Origin: Clostridiales bacterium
GTDB taxonomy: Bacteria > Bacillota > Clostridia > Christensenellales > UMGS416
Direction: 5' to 3'
NCBI GenBank assembly: GCA_012515725.1
Contig: JAAYXU010000061.1
Location: 1 to 22,947, forward strand
DNA: 22,947 nt
In this document: positions 16,187 through 22,947 of the stretch, piece by piece
Layout: each line of letters opens with the position of its first letter
Position numbering within the stretch: the first letter of the stretch is position 1
Program-made: the position numbers and the translations under genes
The notes under the pieces: generated by a model
The model's database searches: none
The model's input: the letters and a program-made list of their open reading frames with translations, nothing else
What the model was told of the DNA's origin: nothing

Positions 16187-16214
16187 ATTATAGCATATAC
16201 AAATACAATTTAAA
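16187..16214 (-). promoter_or_regulatory. Promoter of the yicC-remA-gmk-rpoZ-coaBC unit
   Basis: A perfect TATAAT (16187-16192) is preceded by TGC (extended -10) and, 16 bases upstream, by TTTAAA (16209-16214), which matches four of six -35 positions. It lies in a 92-base gap that is AT-rich compared with the genes and contains no other gene. The expected transcript leader before yicC is only about 20 bases. No clear terminator for the preceding gene is visible in the gap. Confidence 0.65.
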
Positions 16215-16249
16215 GATTTTTCCGCTATTATTGCCGTATTCGTCCGATA

Positions 16250-17230
16250 TTAGCCGATTACCCGGTACAGCTCATCGCTACCCGGCGGCTCAACGGGTAA
16301 GACCTCGTTTCCGCGCCGTATCGTGATTTCTCGGTCGGTCATGCGGCCGATGACCGCGGCGGAAATGCCCCGAGCTCCAAGCTCGTCCACAATTTCCCGG
16401 CCGTCGGGAGCCGCTATGAGAAGCGATCCGCTCGATATGAGGCGGAAGGGATCAAGCCCCAGCCTGTCGCATATACGCCGCGTACAGGGCAGCACGGGTA
16501 TCCGCTCGGCATCAACGCAGGCGCCGCATCCCGAAGCCCGGGCCATCTCCCACAGCGCGCCCAGCACGCCCCCCTCGGTGATGTCGTGCATAGCCGTCAC
16601 CGCAAGCTCCGCCGCGGCCCGCCCCTCGGGAACCACGCTGAGCATTCCGCGCAGACCGCGCAGCGTCTCCTCGTCCTCTGGAATAAGCGCGCCCGCGATG
16701 AGATGGCGGTAATCGGCGGCAAGTATCATCGTCCCCTCGATAGCGGCCCATTTGGTCATGACGATCGCGTCTCCCGCCCGCGCTCCGGCCGCCGAAAAAA
16801 CCCGGCCTAAGGGAGCCTTTCCCATGACCGTGGCCGACAGCACCATCCGGCGGACAGCGTCGGTGACCTCCGTATGCCCGCCTATGATCTCAACGCCCAC
16901 CTCGGCCGCGGCGGTCTGCGCGTCTTCGATGACGCGCCGCACGTCCTCGGGCCGCGTGTCGGGCGGCGCAAGCACGGTGAGCAGCACCCCCGCGGGCTCG
17001 GCTCCGGCTGCGGCGACATCGTTGCAGGATATATGTACCGCCAGCCAGCCAGCGTCCCTATCAGCCGCTGTTATGGGGTCTGTGGACAGCACGCACGCCG
17101 CGTCGCCCACCTTCACGCCGCCGCAATCGATCCCGATACCCGGCCGCAGCACCACGTCGTCACGCCGCGGGACGAGCGCTGACAGTACGATGCGCCCGAG
17201 CTCCTCACTCGTCAGTTTGCCCAGCTTCAT
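16250..17230 (-). CDS. AIR synthase-related protein (HypE/ThiL/SelD superfamily), orphan
   Basis: An ATP-binding protein of the PurM/HypE superfamily, 326 residues from the ATG at 17228-17230. A GTG one codon upstream is possible. The N-terminal AIR-synthase domain has KVGDAACVLSTDPIT and NDVAAAGAEPAGVLL, then GGHTEVTDAVRRMVLSAT. The C-terminal domain has MHDITEGGVLGALWEMA and ends in ELYRVIG. It lacks the C-terminal cysteine motif that true HypE proteins carbamoylate, and no other hyp gene is nearby, so a hydrogenase role is unlikely. It also lacks an obvious SelD N-terminal Cys/Sec motif. It follows ligA by three bases, so it is co-transcribed with ligA and pcrA. The substrate is unknown. 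Confidence 0.88.
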   Translation of the reverse strand: MKLGKLTSEELGRIVLSALVPRRDDVVLRPGIGIDCGGVKVGDAACVLSTDPITAADRDAGWLAVHISCNDVAAAGAEPAGVLLTVLAPPDTRPEDVRRVIEDAQTAAAEVGVEIIGGHTEVTDAVRRMVLSATVMGKAPLGRVFSAAGARAGDAIVMTKWAAIEGTMILAADYRHLIAGALIPEDEETLRGLRGMLSVVPEGRAAAELAVTAMHDITEGGVLGALWEMARASGCGACVDAERIPVLPCTRRICDRLGLDPFRLISSGSLLIAAPDGREIVDELGARGISAAVIGRMTDREITIRRGNEVLPVEPPGSDELYRVIG

Positions 17231-17233
17231 CAC

Positions 17234-19231
17234 TTACCCCTCCCCGCTCGTCATCCCGATGAGCTCGTCCTCGGTCACGACGGGAACGTCAAGCTCCCTG
17301 GCCCGGTCGAGCTTAGAGCCGGGCTTATCCCCAGCCAGCAGATAGTCGGTCTTCGCGCTGACGCTTCCCGATACTCGGCCGCCATAGCGCTCGATAAGCT
17401 CGCTGGCCTGCTGCCGTGTCAGCGTGGGCAGCGTGCCCGTCAGCACGAATGTCTTTCCGGCAAGCGCACCCTCCCGTACCGCCGCCTCGGCTGGGCGGGG
17501 CCGTACGCCCGCCGCCTTGAGCCGCGCCAGCGTCCGCCGCACGCCTTCGTCGGCGAAAAACTCGGTGACCGAGGCCGCGACGGTCTCGCCGATGTCGCGC
17601 AGCGCGGTCAATTCCTCCCGCGTCGCCACCTGTACGCGCGCAAGCGTACCAAAATGCCGCGCCAGATCCGCGGCGGTCTTCTCGCCCACGTTCGGTATGC
17701 CCAGCCCGTACAGGAACCGCGCAAGCTCGGGCGTTCTCGACCGCTCGATGGCAGCAAGCAGGTTATCAGCCTTTTTTTCGCCAAATCCGGGAAGCCCGAC
17801 TAGCTTCTCCCGGTCAATCGCGTAGAGGTCGGCCAGATCGCGCATACCAAGTTCCAGATACAAAAGCTCAGCCGTCCGGTCGCTGAACGTTTCGATGTCG
17901 AGCGCAGCGCGGGATGCGTAGTGTACGAGGCGCGCGATCAGCTGAGGCGGGCAGGCCAGCGCATTGGTGCACACGATGTGCGCGCCCTTCTCATGAAGCG
18001 GCTGGCCACAGGCCGGGTAAACGGCGGGCTTTTGGGCCTCCCGGGTTTCAAGAGAAGGATCGTCCACGCTGCCCATGATCTCGGGAATCACGTCGCCCGA
18101 GCGGCGTATCCAGACCCGGCTGCCCAGACGGACGCGCTTGCGTCCGATGTCGCCCCAATTATTAAGCGTGGCCCTGCGCACCGTCGCGCCGGCCAGATCC
18201 ACCGGATCCAGCTCTGCAACCGGCGTCAGCTTGCCGCTGCGTCCCACCTGCCAGACGATATTGCGCAGTATTGTCGTGATTTCTTCGGCCTCGAACTTGT
18301 AGGCGACAGCCCACCGCGGGAATTTCTGCGTATAGCCCAGCGCCTCCCGCGTGCCGAAATCCACGACCTTGACGACCATTCCGTCGATGAGCCAGTCCAG
18401 CGCGCCGCGAGCCGCGCCGGCCGCCTCGATCTCCTCTATAAGCGGCTCTATCGCGTCGAAAGCGCGAAAATACGGGCTGACCGGCAGCCGGTTGTCGCGC
18501 AGGAAATTAAGCATCTGCTCCTGATCGCGCAGCGTCGCGCCCTCGATGTAGCCCACATTATAGAAAAAGGCGTCGAGCTTCCGTGCCGCCGTCACGGCGG
18601 GATTAAGATTGCGCAGCGCTCCTGCCGCGCCGTTGCGCGCGTTCTTGAGCGGATCGGAAGCGGTGCTGTTGTACTCCTCGAGCGCCGACAGGCGCATGAA
18701 ACCCTCGCCCTGCACCTCCACGACGCCCCGGAAGGGGATTGTGAGCGGCACGGTGCGTATGGTACGCACCTGCGGCAGTATCGCCTCGCCGGTCACGCCG
18801 TCGCCCCGGGTCGCCGCGGCGGTCAGATTTCCGTCCTCGTACGTCAGGTTGATGGTAAGCCCGTCCAATTTGTACTCAAGTCCGTAGCGCAGCGGGGGAA
18901 GACTGCGCCCCTCGCGCTGCGCGAACGCCTCGCGCGCGCGCCGCACCCGCTCGTCCCAGGCCCGCAGCGCGTCGGCCGAGTGTACCTTGTCCATGCTCCA
19001 CAGCGGCGTGCGGTGCGTATGGCTGGCGAACGCCGCGACCGTCTCGCCCCCCACCCGCTGCGTGGGGGAGTCTGGGAGCGTCACGCCCGTCGACTGCTCG
19101 AGCGCCAGCAGCTCGTCGTAGGCCCGGTCGTATTCAGCGTCGGACACAACCGGATCGTCCAGCGTATAGTATGCGTAAGCCCATTCGTTGAGACGGTCTA
19201 CAAGCTTGCGCATCCTGACCGCTTCGCTCAT
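17234..19231 (-). CDS. ligA: NAD-dependent DNA ligase
   Basis: Seals nicks between Okazaki fragments and in repair, using NAD. The 665 residues are normal in length. The N-terminal Ia domain (about 1-70) is followed by the nucleotidyltransferase domain with adenylated Lys121 in YKLDG, ATRGDG (140-145), IDGMVVKV (282-289) and the OB fold with QVGRSGKLTPVA (328-339). A zinc finger (405-427), helix-hairpin-helix repeats (about 445-575) and a BRCT domain (about 588-663) follow. The zinc finger has Tyr405 where the first cysteine is expected; Cys408, Cys421 and Cys427 remain. The sequence resembles the second clostridial LigA subgroup. The ATG at 19229-19231 has AAGGAG seven bases upstream; pcrA ends 18 bases before it. 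Confidence 0.97.
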   Translation of the reverse strand: MSEAVRMRKLVDRLNEWAYAYYTLDDPVVSDAEYDRAYDELLALEQSTGVTLPDSPTQRVGGETVAAFASHTHRTPLWSMDKVHSADALRAWDERVRRAREAFAQREGRSLPPLRYGLEYKLDGLTINLTYEDGNLTAAATRGDGVTGEAILPQVRTIRTVPLTIPFRGVVEVQGEGFMRLSALEEYNSTASDPLKNARNGAAGALRNLNPAVTAARKLDAFFYNVGYIEGATLRDQEQMLNFLRDNRLPVSPYFRAFDAIEPLIEEIEAAGAARGALDWLIDGMVVKVVDFGTREALGYTQKFPRWAVAYKFEAEEITTILRNIVWQVGRSGKLTPVAELDPVDLAGATVRRATLNNWGDIGRKRVRLGSRVWIRRSGDVIPEIMGSVDDPSLETREAQKPAVYPACGQPLHEKGAHIVCTNALACPPQLIARLVHYASRAALDIETFSDRTAELLYLELGMRDLADLYAIDREKLVGLPGFGEKKADNLLAAIERSRTPELARFLYGLGIPNVGEKTAADLARHFGTLARVQVATREELTALRDIGETVAASVTEFFADEGVRRTLARLKAAGVRPRPAEAAVREGALAGKTFVLTGTLPTLTRQQASELIERYGGRVSGSVSAKTDYLLAGDKPGSKLDRARELDVPVVTEDELIGMTSGEG

Positions 19232-19249
19232 GGATGCTCTCCTTTCGCG

Positions 19250-21490
19250 TTACGCGTCGCGGGTGAGCCCCGCGACGGCTTCTTTGAGCGTGTGTATGCC
19301 CCGCCCCTCGAAGGCCACGGTTAGTTTCCGGTCGGCTCCCTCCCCCGCCTCGCCGATGACGACGCCCGAGCCGAACGTACTGTGCCGCACGCGGTCGCCG
19401 GTGCGGAAAAATTCTCCGGCCGCCGCGGGCCGTGAGCGGGGCGCGGACGCGCCCTGCGGCTGGGAGCGGAGCACGGGCATGCCCAGCGGCCGGGCGGGAG
19501 CGGCGGAGCGCGGAGCCGTCGGACGTGCCAGCGACACGGACGAGCGGTTTTTCCCTGTGAGCCCCGAGTTAACGCACGAGCGCGGCATCTCCCGCAGAAA
19601 GCGGGAGGGCATGTTGTTCTGCTGAGTCCCAAAGAGCAGACGCTGTCTGCAGCATGTCAGGTACAGCCTGTCCCTGGCGCGGGTGATGGCGACATAGCAC
19701 AGCCTCCGCTCCTCTTCCATACCCGATTCATCGGCGAGCGCCCGCTGGTGAGGGAATATCCCTTCCTCCATCCCGACCACGAACACCGCGGGAAACTCCA
19801 GACCCTTGGCGGCGTGCATCGTCATGAGCGAAATCGCCCGCTGCCCCTCCCGCATCGCGTCCAGATCGGTCACAAGCGCCACGTTTTCCAGGAAATCCTC
19901 GAGCGTTGGCTCCTCGCGCCCCTCGGCAAACTCCTGCACCGCCGAAAGCAGCTCCGAGAGGTTCTGCAGCCTTCCCTCGGCCTCGTCGGTGTTCTGGTCG
20001 GCATACATACTCCGGATACCGGTTTCCTCGAGCGCCCAGTCCACGAACGCGGACAGCTCTAGCGCCTCGCGCTGCGCCCGGAGCCGCTCGATGAGCCGCG
20101 CGAACTCCCTCACCTTTGCCGCCGGACGCGCCGAGACCGTCTCCTCCAGCGCCGCGTCGTCGCACAGTAGCTCTAGGACGGGTCTGCCGGTTTGGAGAGC
20201 CCGCTGCTTTAGTTTCTCCACCGTGACCTCTCCGATACCCCGCCTGGGAGTATTGATGATCCGTTCCAGGCAGACCATGTCGGAGGGATTGACCGTCAGG
20301 CGCAGATAGGCGATCATGTCCTTGATCTCCGCCCGGTCGTAGAACCGGGTGCCACCGTATATCCGGTACGGTATACCCCTGCGCATGAGCGCTTCCTCCA
20401 GAGAGCGCGACTGTGCGTTGAGGCGGTATAGCACCGCGATATCGCCATAGCTGAGCTCACGCGCGAGTCCCGAGATCGTGTCGCATACGAACCGCGCTTC
20501 GTCGCGCTCGGTGTCGGCGGTGTGCAGCGTGACACGCTCGCCACCCTTGCGGTCGGTCCAGAGCGTTTTTTCCTTTCGCCCGACGTTGTGGGCGATGACG
20601 GCGTTAGCGGTGTCGAGTATTATCGACGTCGAGCGATAGTTACGCTCCAGCCGGATGACATTCGCGTCGGGAAAATCCTTTTCAAAATTGAGTATGTTTT
20701 GTATGTTCGCGCCGCGCCAGCCGTATATCGACTGGTCGTCGTCGCCCACCACGCACAGGTTCCGGTGCTGGGAGCTGAGCAGCTTGACGAGCTGGTACTG
20801 CGCCTCGTTCGTGTCCTGATACTCGTCAACATGGATGTAGCGGAAACGCCGCCTGTACTCGTCGAGCACATCGGGGCACGCCACGAACAGCTCCAGCGGG
20901 CGCACGAGCAGATCGTCGAAGTCGAGCGCGTTGTTTTCGCGCAGTATCTCGTCGTAACGACGGTAAACAGCCGCGATCTTCTCTCCGCGGAAATCGGTTT
21001 TCATTAGCTCCCGGCCGTATTCGTCGGGGCCCATCAGCTTATTCTTCGCGCTGCTAATAAGACTGCGTACCGTGCGGGGCGCATAGTACCGGTCGCTCAG
21101 GTTCGCCTCGGCAAGGCACTGCTTGACGACCTTGATGCTGTCGTCGTCGTCGTATATCGAAAACCACCGCGAGTACCCGGGCAGGCGCTCGATGCTGCGG
21201 CGCAGTAGCTGCACGCAGGCCGCGTGGAACGTGCTGACCCACATGCTCTCCACACGCTCCCCCACCATGGCCGCGATCCGGTCGCGCATCTCCCGCGCCG
21301 CCTTGTTCGTGAACGTTATGGCCAGTATCTCCCAGGGCGCGGCCATCTGCTGATCCAATATGTAGGCGATTCGGTGGGTCAGCGTACGGGTTTTGCCCGA
21401 ACCCGCGCCGGCCAGTATGAGAAGCGGCCCCTGCGTACTGAGTACGGCTTGCCGCTGCATTTCGTTGAGTCTGTCGATATCCACTGCCAT
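19250..21490 (-). CDS. pcrA: ATP-dependent DNA helicase PcrA (UvrD family)
   Basis: A superfamily 1 3'-5' helicase for DNA repair and removal of proteins from DNA. The 746 residues show the SF1 motifs in order: Walker A AGAGSGKT (27-34), TFTNKAA (59-65), VDEYQDTN (221-228), DDQSIYGWRGA (251-261), RNYRS, MTMHAAKGLEFPAVF, and VAITRARDRLYL. The C-terminal tail contains a linker rich in Pro, Ala and Arg, then a Tudor-like domain with GDRVRHSTFGSGVV, which in PcrA contacts RNA polymerase. The ATG at 21488-21490 lies five bases from the end of the regulator gene, so they are co-transcribed. pcrA-ligA is a conserved Firmicutes pair. Confidence 0.97.
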   Translation of the reverse strand: MAVDIDRLNEMQRQAVLSTQGPLLILAGAGSGKTRTLTHRIAYILDQQMAAPWEILAITFTNKAAREMRDRIAAMVGERVESMWVSTFHAACVQLLRRSIERLPGYSRWFSIYDDDDSIKVVKQCLAEANLSDRYYAPRTVRSLISSAKNKLMGPDEYGRELMKTDFRGEKIAAVYRRYDEILRENNALDFDDLLVRPLELFVACPDVLDEYRRRFRYIHVDEYQDTNEAQYQLVKLLSSQHRNLCVVGDDDQSIYGWRGANIQNILNFEKDFPDANVIRLERNYRSTSIILDTANAVIAHNVGRKEKTLWTDRKGGERVTLHTADTERDEARFVCDTISGLARELSYGDIAVLYRLNAQSRSLEEALMRRGIPYRIYGGTRFYDRAEIKDMIAYLRLTVNPSDMVCLERIINTPRRGIGEVTVEKLKQRALQTGRPVLELLCDDAALEETVSARPAAKVREFARLIERLRAQREALELSAFVDWALEETGIRSMYADQNTDEAEGRLQNLSELLSAVQEFAEGREEPTLEDFLENVALVTDLDAMREGQRAISLMTMHAAKGLEFPAVFVVGMEEGIFPHQRALADESGMEEERRLCYVAITRARDRLYLTCCRQRLLFGTQQNNMPSRFLREMPRSCVNSGLTGKNRSSVSLARPTAPRSAAPARPLGMPVLRSQPQGASAPRSRPAAAGEFFRTGDRVRHSTFGSGVVIGEAGEGADRKLTVAFEGRGIHTLKEAVAGLTRDA

Positions 21491-21495
21491 TCCGC

Positions 21496-21798
21496 TTATT
21501 TCTCCCCGTCGTTCATCCTCGCCAGTATGGCCCGGTATCCCCCGGCCCCGTAGAGGAGGCAGCGGTTAATGCGGCTGATGGTCGCGGTGCTGGCTCCGGT
21601 GCGATCGACGATCTGCTGGTATGTCACCCGGTCGCGCAGCATCCGGGCCACCTGCAGGCGCTGCGCCATGGCCTGTATCTCATGGATCGTGCACAGATCC
21701 TCGAAAAAGCGATAGCAATCCTCCTTGGTCTCAAGGCGGAGTATCGCATCGTAAAGATAGCCTATGTCCTCGCTGTCGATAACCGGCGTATGCTGCAT
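21496..21798 (-). CDS. YerC/YecD family TrpR-like transcriptional regulator
   Basis: A 100-residue TrpR-superfamily protein, similar in length to Bacillus YerC, which is also encoded upstream of pcrA. It has the LYDAILRLETKEDCYRFFEDL stretch (shown over positions of the first helices), and a helix-turn-helix around TYQQIVDRTGASTATISRI, followed by GAGGYRAIL. I chose the ATG at 21796-21798, which has GGAGGAGG about ten bases upstream; a GTG at 21831 lacks an RBS and falls within the promoter. It probably regulates this operon, but the ligand is unknown. It lies directly behind the promoter and inverted repeat noted separately. Confidence 0.93.
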   Translation of the reverse strand: MQHTPVIDSEDIGYLYDAILRLETKEDCYRFFEDLCTIHEIQAMAQRLQVARMLRDRVTYQQIVDRTGASTATISRINRCLLYGAGGYRAILARMNDGEK

Positions 21799-21831
21799 TG
21801 CCCCCAGTCCTCCTCCGGCGTTTTCTCTCAC

Positions 21832-21860
21832 ATTTTAGCACACTAAAGCGGATTTGGGAA
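21832..21860 (-). promoter_or_regulatory. Promoter of the regulator-pcrA-ligA operon
   Basis: The minus strand shows TTCCCA (21855-21860), a 17-base spacer and TAAAAT (21832-21837), with TGC before the -10 (extended -10). It lies about 35 bases upstream of the regulator start and 15 bases after the end of the HD-GYP gene. No intrinsic terminator is visible between them. Confidence 0.6.
21834..21847. promoter_or_regulatory. Possible operator: inverted repeat over the -10 box
   Basis: Perfect five-base arms TTTAG and CTAAA are separated by four bases and overlap the -10 element of the promoter in front of the TrpR-like regulator gene. Autoregulation by that protein is a reasonable guess, but the arms are short and could be chance. 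Confidence 0.25.
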
Positions 21861-21875
21861 GGAGGAGGCAGCGCG

Positions 21876-22898
21876 CTAGGAGGCAATATTCCCGTAAATA
21901 GACTCTATTTCCCTTTCGTTGCGGACAAATATATCTACGATATCAGGGTCAAAATTCGAATTCGCGCCATTTTTAATGATCTCAATGCTCTCCGCGTGGG
22001 AGCATGCCTTTTTATATACCCTGTCGGACCGAAGCGCGTCATACACATCGACAACCGCCATGATCCTCGCTGACAAAGGGATGTTTTCACCGGCCAAACG
22101 ATTGGGATATCCTTCCCCGTTCCATTTTTCATGGTGATACTGAGCAATGCTGATGGCAAGATCGAAAAACTTGTTGTCGGGGTACATTGCCTGCACTTCC
22201 CTGAGGATATTCGTGCCGATCGTAGTATGGGATTTCATGATTTCCAGCTCTTCGGGCATAAGCTGGCCCGGTTTTAATAAAATGCTGTCGGGAATCCCCA
22301 CTTTCCCGATATCATGCAGGGAACACACCTTATAAATATTTTCTATATAATCGTCCGTGATGTAGTTTCGATATTTGGGCAGATCCCGGAGCTTGCATGT
22401 TAGGTATTTACACAGCTCCGAAACCCTGCCTATATGAACGCCCGTATCATCGTCGCGGCACTCGGATAGCTTTACCATCGCATAGATCGTGGACATCTGC
22501 GCTTCAACGAGCGTTCTTTCCTTCTCATAACTGGCTATATACTCCCTTTCGTTATAAGCGGCAAAAATGCCGACACAAAAAGCCACCAGAACATATATGA
22601 TGACCCGTGTAATCCAGTTAAGGGGATCCTGTGCCTCGTTTAAGTATACGATCAGGGGCATAAAGGGACCGACCATCAATCCCGACAGCAGCGCGTGCAC
22701 GACCGCTTTTCTGTGTCCGTTCGTAATCGCCGCCAGCGTAATGGGGATATACATGAGATTGGGATAGACCTTATTCGTGCCTCCGGTTAAATATACGATC
22801 CCTGTTATTAATATACTCATTAAGTAAGAGATAACCAAAAAGTCTTTCTTTTTAAGGTTGATCCGGTATCTGTTGATTTGAATGACATAACTGCGCAT
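21876..22898 (-). CDS. Membrane-anchored HD-GYP domain phosphodiesterase
   Basis: Probable c-di-GMP phosphodiesterase. The 340 residues have four hydrophobic segments at the N-terminus (about 20-37, 45-60, 65-87 and 96-115), a short coiled linker, then an HD-GYP domain. Metal and signature residues are present: His155 in HIGRVS, His195-Asp196 in LHDIGKVGIPD, His255-His256 in YHHEKWNGEGYP with the GYP at 263-265, and Asp284 in ARIMAVVDVYDAL, so the enzyme is likely active. The ATG at 22896-22898 has GGGAG about nine bases upstream. The gene is visibly AT-richer (some 60-base lines near 30% GC) than all others here and uses TTA, AAA and ATT codons freely, suggesting a different origin or expression class. 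The sensory input is unknown. Confidence 0.94.
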   Translation of the reverse strand: MRSYVIQINRYRINLKKKDFLVISYLMSILITGIVYLTGGTNKVYPNLMYIPITLAAITNGHRKAVVHALLSGLMVGPFMPLIVYLNEAQDPLNWITRVIIYVLVAFCVGIFAAYNEREYIASYEKERTLVEAQMSTIYAMVKLSECRDDDTGVHIGRVSELCKYLTCKLRDLPKYRNYITDDYIENIYKVCSLHDIGKVGIPDSILLKPGQLMPEELEIMKSHTTIGTNILREVQAMYPDNKFFDLAISIAQYHHEKWNGEGYPNRLAGENIPLSARIMAVVDVYDALRSDRVYKKACSHAESIEIIKNGANSNFDPDIVDIFVRNEREIESIYGNIAS

Positions 22899-22947
22899 CC
22901 TGACACACTCCCGACAGCCGTTGAAAATTCCTGCAAATTTCTCAATA

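Noticed and set aside
17921..19324. Long plus-strand reading frame (467 codons) opposite ligA
   Set aside because: It mirrors ligA codons in a GC-rich genome, has no RBS or recognisable domain, and the minus-strand gene has full LigA motifs. The same holds for the 384-codon frame at 3452-4606 and other plus-strand frames.
1..22947. A novel defence, mobile or biosynthetic gene system
   Set aside because: All sizeable genes belong to known housekeeping or signalling families in a conserved order. No transposase, integrase, toxin-antitoxin pair, CRISPR array or tandem repeat array is visible.

Overview
The window is a gene-dense piece of a bacterial chromosome, about 60% GC over most of its length, with every gene I can support on the minus strand. 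Gene content and order (yicC-remA-gmk-rpoZ-coaBC-priA-def-fmt-rsmB-rlmN-stp-prkC-rsgA-rpe-thiN, preceded by a TrpR-like regulator, pcrA and ligA) are those of the conserved Firmicutes housekeeping block. The LigA subfamily, the HypE-like orphan protein and the overall style point to a high-GC member of the Clostridia. I cannot name the genus.

Layout in transcription order (right to left). (1) 22898-21876: a membrane-anchored HD-GYP c-di-GMP phosphodiesterase, clearly AT-richer than the rest. (2) 21798-16250: a probable operon of a YerC/TrpR-like regulator, the PcrA helicase, NAD-dependent DNA ligase LigA and an orphan AIR-synthase/HypE-like protein, behind an extended -10 promoter near 21832-21860. 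(3) 16157-12956: a second unit with its own promoter: YicC, RemA, guanylate kinase, RNA polymerase omega and CoaBC. Two hairpins follow coaBC. (4) 12855-1880: PriA, peptide deformylase, Met-tRNA formyltransferase, RsmB, RlmN, the Stp/PrkC phosphatase-kinase pair, RsgA, ribulose-phosphate epimerase and thiamine pyrophosphokinase. Almost all of these overlap or lie within a few bases of each other, and several use GTG or TTG starts. (5) 1820-1: a 53-residue two-helix membrane protein, then a PhoB/OmpR-type response regulator with its own promoter, translationally coupled to a sensor histidine kinase cut by the window edge.

Together the block links replication and repair (PcrA, LigA, PriA), nucleotide and CoA supply (Gmk, CoaBC), translation initiation and ribosome maturation (Def, Fmt, RsmB, RlmN, RsgA), RNA turnover (YicC) and cell-envelope signalling (PrkC/Stp). 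No intergenic gap reaches 300 bases. There is no RNA gene, mobile element or CRISPR array that I can see.

I do not see a novel defence or biosynthetic system here. The observations most worth checking are: a very strong codon-context rule (Ile-Leu dipeptides written ATA-CTN in 42 of 47 cases by my reading); a Cys-to-Tyr change in the LigA zinc finger; tandem hairpins in the coaBC-priA gap; the orphan HypE-like protein inside a DNA-repair operon; and a tiny membrane protein where SpoVM sits in Bacillus.
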